Assembly (NCBI GenBank): GCA_012031335.1
Contig: JAAUTT010000030.1
Span: 1 to 14,160, forward strand
Origin: Bacteroidales bacterium
GTDB lineage: Bacteria; Bacteroidota; Bacteroidia; Bacteroidales; JAAUTT01
Direction: 5' to 3'
Length of the DNA stretch: 14,160 nt
The notes below the pieces were generated by a model, which saw only the letters and a program-made list of their open reading frames with translations, made no database searches and was not told where the DNA came from. The position numbers were made by a program, and so were the translations under genes. Of this stretch, positions 1-6,036 are shown piece by piece. Positions within the stretch are counted from its first letter, which is position 1. Each line of letters opens with the position of its first letter.

Positions 1-44
1 GGGTAGGGTCTCGCAATGACGATAACCCGTGCATCTACAATTCC

Positions 45-103
45 AAATGTAATTAGCAAATAAAAAAGTATCATTTTTTCGCAAAAGTAAAGTACCACAT
101 TTT
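45..103. repeat. IS21 left end: terminal inverted repeat and internal binding repeats
   Basis: The terminal 15 bp at 45-59 match the right end perfectly in inverted orientation. Two internal repeats follow at 67-84 (AGTATC, T-run, CGCAA) and 91-103 (AGTACCACATTTT). Multiple spaced end repeats are known for IS21 elements and bind the IstA transposase. The function here is inferred from position and similarity to the right end. Confidence 0.85.
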
Positions 104-121
104 ATTGGTTTTATAGATTCA

Positions 122-174
122 AGGAAAGCCTTCAAGCCTTGTGAGCCGGGCTCACAAGGCTTGAAGGCTTTCCT
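122..174. terminator. 26-bp perfect hairpin immediately downstream of istB
   Basis: Positions 122-147 and 149-174 are exact reverse complements around a single central G (148), so the hairpin has a stem of up to 26 bp with an essentially minimal loop. It begins four bases beyond the istB stop. On the plus strand it is followed by a T-run (TTATTTTTT, 178-186), giving a terminator-like layout for transcription entering the IS from outside. On the minus strand no U-tract follows, so for istAB it would act mainly as an mRNA 3' end stabiliser. The stem is unusually long and perfect for an intrinsic terminator. Confidence 0.6.
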
Positions 175-177
175 GAG

Positions 178-927
178 TTATTTTTTCAAAATTTCTTTAC
201 GGTTTTCCATCCGGTAGCTGTTGCCTTCTAATTTAACTACTTCGCAATGATACAAGATCCTATCAAGCAATGCTGTTGCCAATACTTCGTCTTCTAATGA
301 TTCTGCCCATTGTTTAGGCGATTTATTGGTGGTTATAATTATGGAGCATTTTTCGTGCAAATGGTTTATAAGGTTAAAAAATGCAACCGCCTCGTGTTTT
401 TTGACTGGTAACAACATAATATCATCAATAGCTATTAAATGTGCACGTAAATAGCGGTTATAAGCATTCAAAGCCGATGATGTCATATCTTTCATTTTAA
501 GGACATTTATTAGATCTTCCATTCCAGTAAAATAAGCCCGATACCCTTGGTTTACAGCATCATTTATAAGTCCCGCAGCTATAAATGTCTTTCCTGTTCC
601 GCTAGGTCCCATTAGTACAAGATTGTATGCTTGTTCTAACCACACCAGTTCGCGTAACTGCTCTAATTGTAATTTGTTTATTCCACATGCAAAAGCATAA
701 TCATACATATCCAGATTATGGTTGCGAGGTAAATGGGCTAATTTGATGCGTCGTTCCAGATCGGTTTTTTGTCGCTGTTTTACTTCTTGCTCCAATACAT
801 CGCATGTGTAATCCAGGTATGTGGGCTTATCGATTTGAGCCTGGTGTATAAAACGTTCTGCCTGGTTGCGGAGCATGGTAAGTCTTAAATGATCGGCGTA
901 TTGCTTAATGCGTTTTATTTGGTCCAT
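178..927 (-). CDS. istB: IS21 transposition helper ATPase IstB
   Basis: IstB is the AAA+ DnaA/DnaC-like ATPase that works with the IstA transposase in IS21 transposition, selecting target DNA and activating strand transfer. The 249-residue length is normal for the family. The Walker A loop GPSGTGKT is at residues 107-114, Walker B LIAIDDI at about 164-170 with the acidic pair D168-D169, a sensor-1 stretch IIITTNKS around 197-204, and a possible arginine finger in the DRILYH segment near 222-227. The amino-terminal ~60 residues are charged and helical, as expected for the IstB N-terminal domain. The start ATG lies 2 bp after the istA stop, so translation is probably coupled to istA. The reading frame is intact, so the element may still be active. 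Confidence 0.96.
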   Translation of the reverse strand: MDQIKRIKQYADHLRLTMLRNQAERFIHQAQIDKPTYLDYTCDVLEQEVKQRQKTDLERRIKLAHLPRNHNLDMYDYAFACGINKLQLEQLRELVWLEQAYNLVLMGPSGTGKTFIAAGLINDAVNQGYRAYFTGMEDLINVLKMKDMTSSALNAYNRYLRAHLIAIDDIMLLPVKKHEAVAFFNLINHLHEKCSIIITTNKSPKQWAESLEDEVLATALLDRILYHCEVVKLEGNSYRMENRKEILKK

Positions 928-929
928 AA

Positions 930-2522
930 TTATAATATTGTTTCGTAAACGGATATTTGACTGCGTTGGGGCTCTATATCAAAACTGGTGTTTTCTTTTT
1001 TTATCTGAACTTGTGCTATTATTGGTTTTATTTTGCTTTCCTGTTCTTTCTGGAGTGTATAATACCTGGCAATTTCTACAAAACGGTTGGTATTGTATAC
1101 ATTCCCCTCTAAGCAAAAATCGATTGCTTGATTGACAATATCTGATTCAAAATCGGGCAGGTGCTTTTTTAAGATTAACAGGTTATCGCGAAAGTAACGG
1201 GGCTTGTCTTTCATTATAAGCTCTATCAGCAGTTTTCCTTTTCCTTTTCCTTTATCGGGTAATATCTGTAATATCGTTTCTTTTAGCGCTTCAATGCTTT
1301 GGCTTTTATCACGGGTATGGTCTGCATTGCGTATGGTCATGCCGCGAGATAAGCATAGGGGGTGCGCTGTGAGCAAATAATTATTCAGATCATAGATACA
1401 TACTTGGTCTTCATCCCCTTTTAATAATACCCATGTGTCAGGATTTTGATAGGTTCCCAGGGGGAGAGTGTAAAAGTTGCTTTTATAGCTAATCGTGTTG
1501 TCTTTTCTCACCTTGTAACGGGACATCGTTATTTGCTCCTGAGAGGGCAATACTTTTAACGGTTGTAAATATTTTCGTTCATTAAGCCACTGCTCATTGG
1601 GAACTTGCTTGGTGCCGGCGTGTTCCTTGCCATTGGCCGTGCGTTGCAACCAACCAAAAGCGGTTTTATTGAGATGGTCATCGCCCATGTAAATACGGCC
1701 TCTCAGAAGGTTGTACTTAACATATTTGACAGCGTTTTCAACTTTACCTTTACTCTCAGGATCGGCCTTACGGCAAAAAATTGCTTTAAAGCCTGCTTGC
1801 CCGATGTAGCTTTTAAACTGCTCAGTCAGTAACACATCTCCTAAATTTTCATCAACGATCAATACCCGATCCTGGTCGTAGATTATTTTCTGAGGTTGAC
1901 CTTCATAATAATTGAATGCCTTTTGGTGGGCCAATACTGTAGTTTCGGTTGTAAAGGGGGTACTTTGTAAATACACGAACTTTTGACGGGAGCGACACAG
2001 TACCATCACAAAAAAGTAAACCTTTTTCCGCATCCCTCCTGGGGTAAGCATATTGTATTGACCAAAATCTACCTGTGCATATACTCCATAATCAGGTTCG
2101 GGCAGTTTTTCATATTGGCGAGGTTCCTTATCAGGATGCTTTTTTATACCATAACGGGCTCTTATACTTTCGGTAAAATTATATACCGTTTTGCTATGAA
2201 CCACAGGAAGATCGAAAAATTCTTCTTTTAACCGGTCCTCTATCTGTGCTGCTGATAAATAGGGATGAGAGTCAAGCAACTTATAAACATATTGATGATA
2301 TAGCTGAAGTTTTTTTGGTAAGTTTTTGCTCTGCTCAATCCATTTATGAAAGCTTTCTTCATTCATGGTTAAATACTTACGTACCGTTTTGCGATGAATG
2401 CCAACTTCCAAAGCAATTTGGCTTTTATTGAACCCTTTTAATTGTAATTCTTTAACTTTGTACCACATAAATACCTTTTTTGGGTGTTTGTCTAAAGCTT
2501 TCATATTCTTTGGTTTGGTCAC
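930..2522 (-). CDS. istA: IS21 transposase IstA
   Basis: IstA is the DDE transposase that cuts and joins the IS21 ends, with IstB as partner. The 530-residue protein starts with a helix-turn-helix (about residues 23-51, KGFNKSQIALEVGIHRKTVR), followed by the integrase-core fold. Catalytic acidic residues are visible as D152 in VYAQVDFGQ, D216/D218 in IIYDQDRV, and E262 in DPESKGKVEN, which is the family motif around the last glutamate. A basic, beta-rich C-terminal domain follows. The longest frame starts with GTG at 2522; an ATG seven codons in (2502-2504) is an alternative start. There is no strong Shine-Dalgarno site. The frame is intact. The right IS end sits immediately upstream and should supply the promoter. 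Confidence 0.96.
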   Translation of the reverse strand: MTKPKNMKALDKHPKKVFMWYKVKELQLKGFNKSQIALEVGIHRKTVRKYLTMNEESFHKWIEQSKNLPKKLQLYHQYVYKLLDSHPYLSAAQIEDRLKEEFFDLPVVHSKTVYNFTESIRARYGIKKHPDKEPRQYEKLPEPDYGVYAQVDFGQYNMLTPGGMRKKVYFFVMVLCRSRQKFVYLQSTPFTTETTVLAHQKAFNYYEGQPQKIIYDQDRVLIVDENLGDVLLTEQFKSYIGQAGFKAIFCRKADPESKGKVENAVKYVKYNLLRGRIYMGDDHLNKTAFGWLQRTANGKEHAGTKQVPNEQWLNERKYLQPLKVLPSQEQITMSRYKVRKDNTISYKSNFYTLPLGTYQNPDTWVLLKGDEDQVCIYDLNNYLLTAHPLCLSRGMTIRNADHTRDKSQSIEALKETILQILPDKGKGKGKLLIELIMKDKPRYFRDNLLILKKHLPDFESDIVNQAIDFCLEGNVYNTNRFVEIARYYTLQKEQESKIKPIIAQVQIKKENTSFDIEPQRSQISVYETIL

Positions 2523-2551
2523 CTCAAATATGAAGGCTTTTTTCGTTTTCT

Positions 2552-2607
2552 AAAATGGCACTTTTTAATTGCGAAAATTTGGCACTGTAAAGTTGCTAAT
2601 TACATTT
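2552..2607. repeat. IS21 right end: terminal inverted repeat and internal binding repeats
   Basis: Read on the minus strand this end gives the same 15-bp terminus as the left end (2593-2607), then AGTGCCAAATTTTCGCAA (2569-2586) and AGTGCCATTTT (2552-2562). The latter two match the internal left-end repeats. The end lies just upstream of istA, so it probably also holds the istA promoter. Confidence 0.85.
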
Positions 2608-2781
2608 TGTTACTGCATTATGAGCCCCTAAACCACCCTCGGCCATAATCCAGGGTTTTTCCCATCTTTCGGGATGAGTTTTTAGACTCTCTAAAAGTTC
2701 AATCATTGTGTCTGTGATGGTGTCATAAATCTTGTTAGATTTGCTTTGCGCACCCTGTTTTGAAAAATTACTGTTTTTCAT
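2596..2781 (-). pseudogene. ardC: 5' fragment of ArdC-like antirestriction gene, cut by IS21
   Basis: Only the amino-terminal part remains: about 58 native codons followed by CN and a stop supplied by the IS21 end. Visible features match the ArdC N-terminal ssDNA-binding domain: a helix with IYDTITDTMIELLES, the aromatic motif W-x-KPW (WEKPW), and AHNAVTK near the break, where intact homologues continue with a GKxYRGIN-type motif. ArdC proteins occur on plasmids and conjugative elements and protect incoming DNA from restriction; complete ones also carry a C-terminal zincin-type metallopeptidase domain, absent here. No continuation of the gene is seen at the far IS boundary (1-44). This fragment marks the region as part of a mobile element. 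Its neighbour upstream is a long gene-free control region. Confidence 0.65.
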
Positions 2782-3058
2782 AGCTATTTAAATAAATGTA
2801 TTAAGGAAAAATGTATTAAGGAAGTAGCTTGACGGGGTGCGATCTTTTCCCGCATACAAGTTTAAAACTTCAAGCTTTGGTCCGGGCGACGATCTCCCGG
2901 CAATTACACCACGTTTTCATTTTAAAGTTCCTCTTAACGTTTTAGCTTCTAACTTTGCGCTGTCTGCAAAGGTGCCCGCTTTAACAAAACCTTAAACGCC
3001 TCCCGGTCGTGGTGTTCATCGTTTCCAAAATGTCAAAGAACCTGTTTTCAATCTGTTG
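2782..3058. other. Gene-free leader of the ardC fragment
   Basis: I see no convincing coding frame on either strand. On the minus strand the stretch would be the leader of the ardC fragment; it contains a short GC-rich inverted repeat CCGGG/CCCGG (minus strand, around 2881-2899) and a TTTGACA-like element (around 3034-3040, minus strand) that could be a promoter, but no clear Bacteroidota -7 box (TAnnTTTG) at proper spacing. Confidence 0.4.
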
Positions 3059-3074
3059 CGTTCCACGTGGAACA
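3059..3074. other. parS-like centromere palindrome
   Basis: The 16-mer CGTTCCACGTGGAACA contains the perfect 14-bp palindrome GTTCCAC/GTGGAAC (3060-3073) and differs from the ParB-binding form TGTTCCACGTGGAACA at the first base only. ParB-parS sites of this type nucleate chromosome or plasmid partition complexes. No parA or parB gene is in the window, so the site would have to be served in trans or by genes outside. A chance palindrome cannot be excluded, but the site sits beside repeat arrays that also look like replication or partition elements. Confidence 0.6.
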
Positions 3075-3128
3075 TTTTTGAATCTTTTGTGAATCGTTTT
3101 TGATTCTTCTAAGATAGCTTTTTGATTC
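3074..3128. repeat. 11-bp helically phased direct repeats next to parS-like site
   Basis: Five consecutive 11-bp units run from 3074: ATTTTTGAATC, TTTTGTGAATC, GTTTTTGATTC, a degenerate TTCTAAGATAG, and CTTTTTGATTC. Four of the five end in GAATC or GATTC, with ends at 3084, 3095, 3106 and 3128. An 11-bp period puts each unit on the same face of the helix, as in iterons or protein-loading arrays. The role is inferred. Confidence 0.55.
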
Positions 3129-3232
3129 ATTTAAAACAAGTATGTAGCCAACTATTTATCATGTTGTATAACATATCTTATATATTGATTTACTGTTCAT
3201 TAATATAGTATTTATAGTATTATATATATTTG

Positions 3233-3259
3233 TTATATTATCTATATTACTTATATTAC
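3233..3259. repeat. 9-bp AT-rich tandem repeats, left array
   Basis: Three head-to-tail 9-mers: TTATATTAT, CTATATTAC, TTATATTAC. The same repeat, in the same orientation, recurs at 3677-3712 on the other side of a large palindrome. Surrounding DNA (3130-3290) is extremely AT-rich and would melt easily. Confidence 0.6.
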
Positions 3260-3334
3260 TTTATTGTTTTACAGAGGTTTTAAAATCATCATATCCTTAT
3301 GGTAGATTTGAGTCCAATCGCATTTAAAAATTCC

Positions 3335-3655
3335 ATAAAGCAAAAAGATGAAGGTAGCGTTTCTTCACATCCTGTTTGGTGAGTTCTCGTCCTTATCGCG
3401 TAATCCTAAAATCAACAATCCATAAACTGGAGGTACAAGAAATGCTGTCACAATTTTTGGTAAAAACCCCAGAAAAAATTCCTCTCAAAAAATTTGACGC
3501 ATCCGAAGGCAAGGTTTATGCTAATCAATAAAAAATAATAGTTCATTAGCATAAACCGAAGTTCTTGTAACCCAGGGGATGGATTGTTGACCTTTTGGAG
3601 CGATAAGGACGGGGACTTCACAAACAGGCGAGAAAATTCTATCTTTTTGCTTTAT
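3335..3655. repeat. ~320-bp imperfect palindrome with six matching arm segments
   Basis: Nested, collinear inverted matches are: 3335-3349 with 3641-3655 (15 bp), 3371-3378 with 3621-3628 (8 bp), 3388-3399 with 3600-3611 (12 bp), 3413-3423 with 3579-3589 (11 bp), 3434-3441 with 3562-3569 (8 bp), and 3513-3525 with 3545-3557 (13 bp). The left arm carries about 70 extra unpaired bases (3442-3512). No open frame of note lies inside. The shape could be a folded RNA, a decayed inverted pair of elements, or a cruciform-forming DNA site. I do not recognise it. Confidence 0.75.
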
Positions 3656-3676
3656 ACCGCTTTAATATATTATTAT

Positions 3677-3712
3677 TTATATTACTTATATTTCTTATAT
3701 TATTTATATTAC
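3677..3712. repeat. 9-bp AT-rich tandem repeats, right array
   Basis: Four head-to-tail units: TTATATTAC, TTATATTTC, TTATATTAT, TTATATTAC. They share the unit and orientation of the array at 3233-3259, so the palindrome between them is bracketed by direct copies of an iteron-like repeat. AT-rich repeats of this sort occur at DNA-unwinding elements; low complexity slippage is the simpler alternative. Confidence 0.6.
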
Positions 3713-3829
3713 TATTTTGATTTATTGTGCTTTAAATAATTTAGTAAAAAATATTTTCGATTTTAAAAAATGATTTTACATTTACATTCTAAATTCAAGT
3801 AATAATCAATTTGGATTTGTTGGTTTGTT

Positions 3830-3881
3830 AAAGGCTCGGTTGAGAAACCCGGCCTTTATTGATTTAATGCACCATTAAATC
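3830..3881. other. Two adjacent hairpins, candidate transfer or single-strand origin
   Basis: The first hairpin pairs AAAGGCTCGGTT (3830-3841) with AACCCGGCCTTT (3846-3857) over a GAGA loop, with one mismatch and one G-U pair. The second is perfect: GATTTAATG (3861-3869) with CATTAAATC (3873-3881) over a three-base loop. Neither is followed by a T-run, so they are not ordinary terminators. Tandem hairpins upstream of a GC-rich patch resemble an oriT or single-strand origin layout, but no relaxase gene is present and no nic site is recognised. Confidence 0.35.
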
Positions 3882-4041
3882 GGGGTGTACTTATGCGTTA
3901 GCGATGTGAAGGGGAAGCCACCGTGAGGAACGAGCGGGGCCGGAGTGGAATGGAGCCCGTAACGTAGCGCCGGCCAGGAAAAAGTAAATTAAAAAAAACC
4001 GCTTTGGCCGGAACGCCCTGGAATTGAAAAAAAAGCAATTT
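3882..4041. other. GC-rich non-coding patch
   Basis: This ~160-bp stretch is clearly richer in G and C, with purine-rich plus-strand runs such as GAGCGGGGCCGGAGTGG, than the AT-rich DNA before it. No plus-strand frame begins here with a usable start, and the minus-strand frame across it reads like a shadow. Similar purine-rich GC tracts are familiar next to mobilisation genes in Bacteroidota elements, but that link is an impression. Confidence 0.3.
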
Positions 4042-4358
4042 ATGAGTATATTGCATCCACAAAACCATCAGATCATGGAAGCGCAAAAATAAAAATTGAA
4101 CTGGAATTAGCTCCAGAATTTGCATTATTCTTAAGCTTATATCTAAATACAACCTGCCAGGGAGACAATACATTTCGGGAAATGTTATCCAAGGAAGGTC
4201 AGGGAGTCCTTCATGAAATATCCCAGACCATAATGGACCAGATCGAACAAAAAACTGATTTTGAAAACATAAGAATACGGAGCTTATTAATATCCTTAAA
4301 GAAAGGCCGTATGGAAGACAAGAACTTCCCGGATGAATTGGATAATCTGATGAACTAA
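4042..4358 (+). pseudogene. Small protein of unknown function, one-base frameshift
   Basis: An ATG at 4042 opens MSILHPQNHQIMEAQK and then stops; the adjacent frame runs without stops to TAA at 4356-4358 and reads like real protein, e.g. IKIELELAPEFALFLSLYLN and later GQGVLHEISQTIMDQIEQ. Adding one A to the A5 run at 4085-4089 joins the two as a 105-residue protein. ATG at 4075 is an alternative start. The product would be acidic and helical, without signal peptide or membrane segment. I do not recognise the family; a small regulatory or mobile-element accessory protein is possible. The gene is followed by a terminator-like repeat. Either the gene is inactivated or the run is miscalled. Confidence 0.5.
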
Positions 4359-4380
4359 AAAGCCTGTATGCAAAAAACCA

Positions 4381-4440
4381 TATTCCCCCTAACCCCCTGT
4401 GGGGGATTGGATTTTTTTCAGCATTTCCCGCTCTGAAATG
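4381..4440 (+). repeat. Dispersed Bacteroidota repeat with terminator-like hairpin, copy 1
   Basis: CCCCC (4393-4397), loop TGT, GGGGG (4401-4405), then a T7 run at 4412-4418, forms a plausible rho-independent terminator for the small gene ending at 4358. The block up to GCTCTGAAATG at 4440 recurs at 12361-12416 with only a handful of differences. CCCCCTAACCCCC blocks of this type are scattered through many Bacteroidota genomes. Confidence 0.7.
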
Positions 4441-4846
4441 GCTTGATTAAGTAAATTTCAGATTTATAACATATTTAATAAATGAACACATAATTCTTTC
4501 TGCTTCAATGTGGTTTAATTTATAATATGACTCTAGAAGTTATTTCTAAAGAAATCCTTATATATGCGATTTAATATACTCATTATTTATGAATCACTAC
4601 CTCCTTCTGTGTATACAAATGCATTTCGAAAAAAGCTTGAATTGGTTATCTAATGGTTATTCTTTCTGAAAAGTTAGAATTCCCAAATTTTAACCTAATA
4701 AAATAAATTTAAATCCAATTTTCCTTCACCTTAAAATCCAACATTAATGCTATAATTGTATTAATTATCTTATTGTTATATTGTAGGTAGTATTGAAAAT
4801 AAATTTTAATATATTTGTAATTCTAATTTATAATCAAACTTTAGAT
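4441..4846. other. AT-rich intergenic region with candidate promoter
   Basis: No coding frame is credible here. TATATTTG at 4810-4817 fits the Bacteroidota -7 consensus TAnnTTTG and lies about 30 bp upstream of the ATG at 4847, but no -33 element stands at the expected spacing. The rest is AT-rich sequence without notable repeats. Confidence 0.4.
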
Positions 4847-5263
4847 ATGAAAATAAATATAACATTACTTTTTTTTATTTTTGTTTGCGTCTTCATATAG
4901 TCAGAATTATTATGGCTTAATAGAACTTAACCCCGATCAAAAAGTCTATAAAAAACAAATTGGTTAAAAACCAATTTGGGAGAGGTGTCCTTCAGATTTA
5001 GTTATTATTGTAATGAAACTACAAATAGTAATGGGATTATGTCACGAAGTTGGATGTTTATTATTGATGGTAATGATTTTATAAATAATACCAAGAATAA
5101 AGAGTTTTGTATTGAATTTACATTGAATTATGGAAGCCCTGATAAATTTGAAAAAATATTATGCTTTACAGGTGGAGAAGATAAAACTAGTCTTACTAGT
5201 AGCACCTCTTTCGAAATAGAACAAATGCCTCCAAGTTTCTTGATTAACATATCACCACATTAA
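4847..5263 (+). pseudogene. Secreted protein of unknown function, two frameshifts
   Basis: ATG at 4847 begins a signal peptide (MKINITLLFF...) that stops at 4898-4900. Removing one T from the T8 run at 4869-4876 gives a better signal sequence, LLFLFLFASSYSQ, which continues as NYYGLIELNPDQKVYKKQIG to a stop at 4965-4967. Adding one base near 4964-4970 joins this to the last frame, beginning KTNLGEVSFRFSYY and ending at 5261-5263. The rebuilt protein is about 138 residues, exported to periplasm or surface, with a beta-rich body containing two cysteines before FTGGED. The family is unknown. A short inverted repeat AATTGGTT/AACCAATT straddles the second break and may have promoted it. The two breaks fall at homopolymer runs, so sequencing error is possible. 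Confidence 0.55.
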
Positions 5264-5307
5264 TTCTGAGCGAATATCAAAAAATTAAAAAGGAGAAAGT
5301 TTAACTA

Positions 5308-5324
5308 GTCCACTTAATGTGGAC
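5308..5324. terminator. Short hairpin downstream of the secreted-protein remnant
   Basis: GTCCAC (5308-5313) and GTGGAC (5319-5324) pair over TTAAT, followed by T-rich sequence (TTTATTATTCATTT) on the plus strand. This is a weak but plausible intrinsic terminator for the gene ending at 5263. Confidence 0.35.
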
Positions 5325-5417
5325 AAATTTATTATTCATTTCTTTATATTGTCCGTAAGAAATATATATTTACATTGGATAAATCCATTTTTAACCTTGT
5401 ACTTTATTTTAAGATAG

Positions 5418-5455
5418 TAATTCGGAAAGTACAGTAATTAGTATTTCCCGAATTA
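5418..5455. terminator. Inverted repeat between convergent genes
   Basis: TAATTCGG(AAA) at 5418-5428 is reverse complementary to (TTTC)CCGAATTA at 5444-5455, with one bulged base. It lies between a plus-strand gene remnant and the minus-strand GNAT gene, where a bidirectional terminator would be expected, but no clean T-run follows on either strand. Confidence 0.25.
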
Positions 5456-5508
5456 TTGTGCTAAAAGATATAGTTCATCAAAAAAGTATTACCAGCGATA
5501 GAAAAATA

Positions 5509-6008
5509 TTAAGCTTTTTCCATATAGTAATATACCGAGTCGGGGTATAAGTTAACAATGTTGCTGAAATAACCTTCAGGTAACTCAGTTACATGGTTAA
5601 ATCCCAGGTTCTCCCAGAATGGACGTGTACCCTGGACAGAAATCAGGCAATACGAGCTGTAGCCTAAGTGGGTACCTGCTTTAAAAAGTTTTGATACCAA
5701 TTTTTGCCCTAGCCCCGTTTTTTGATATTGTTTATTAATGGCTATATCGTGTATATATATGCAGTTTGGATCCTCTATGATGGAATAAATGGTATTAATA
5801 GGAGGTTGGATTCGCATTTTCCACGGATGGGCAGCAAGGTATGCAATAACCGAATTGTTTATTGTTGCAACAAACAGGTATCGGGCGAAAGCTTCCAATG
5901 GCATTTTAAAGTTTCAATGTCTTCATTAGCCTGGGGCGGATAGGCTTCCCTTTGGATAGCATCCACCTGGAGCCAGTCACCCACAATAATATTACGAATC
6001 AATGGCAT
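5509..6008 (-). pseudogene. GNAT-family N-acetyltransferase, one-base frameshift
   Basis: GNAT enzymes transfer an acetyl group from acetyl-CoA to an amine; the substrate cannot be told here. The first frame, from ATG at 6006-6008, gives MPLIRNIIVGDWLQVDAIQR and about 25 more residues up to LSPDTC. The second frame gives VATINNSVIAYLAAHPW through to the stop at 5509. Adding one T (gene strand) at the run near 5872-5874 joins them as 166 residues, the usual size. The acetyl-CoA loop is QKTGLG in INKQYQKTGLGQKLV, preceded by the expected beta strand IYIHDIAI. Late residues FWENLGF are also typical of the fold. The intact downstream frame alone could start at 5904 but would lack the first strand and helices. 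It follows SRAP by 28 bp, probably in one operon. Confidence 0.8.
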
Positions 6009-6036
6009 GGATATATTCTGTAAAACTGCAGCAAAA

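Larger units (their letters stand above)
45..2607 (-). mobile_element. IS21-family insertion sequence, complete
   Basis: The element carries istA and istB in the usual order and nearly abutting, bounded by matching inverted ends. The perfect terminal match is AAATGTAATTAGCAA at 45-59 and its reverse complement at 2593-2607; the conventional TG...CA ends would be 48 and 2604, giving 2557 bp. Inside each end are further related repeats typical of IS21 multiple transposase-binding sites: at the left 67-84 and 91-103, at the right 2569-2586 and 2552-2562, sharing the core AGTnnCA followed by T-rich sequence and CGCAA. No target-site duplication is visible: the flanking bases are CAATTCC on the left and TGTTACT on the right. 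The right end interrupts an ArdC-like gene whose remainder is not found at the left end, so an adjacent deletion, rearrangement or insertion into an already broken gene is likely. Confidence 0.93.

Noticed and set aside
3020..3058. rRNA-leader-like boxA (TTCTTTGACA on the minus strand)
   Set aside because: The match is short, no rRNA gene follows, and I cannot separate it from chance or from a plain promoter element.
3059..3290. Chromosomal oriC
   Set aside because: No DnaA boxes (TTATCCACA-type) and no dnaA, dnaN or other oriC neighbours are visible, although a parS-like site and AT-rich DNA are present.
3335..3655. MITE with terminal inverted repeats
   Set aside because: The outer 15-bp arms lack a flanking target duplication and the matching segments continue through the interior, unlike a simple MITE.
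3233..3712. CRISPR array
   Set aside because: The repeats are 9 bp and head-to-tail with no unique spacers of regular length, and there are no cas genes.
3898..4173. 91-codon open frame on the minus strand
   Set aside because: It crosses the GC-rich patch and the antisense of a plus-strand frame with better protein character (4042-4358). It has no recognisable motif or start signal.
5509..5904. GNAT as an intact 131-residue gene starting at 5904
   Set aside because: The upstream frame to 6008 supplies the missing N-terminal strand and helices in good protein sequence, so the short version is a product of a frameshift.
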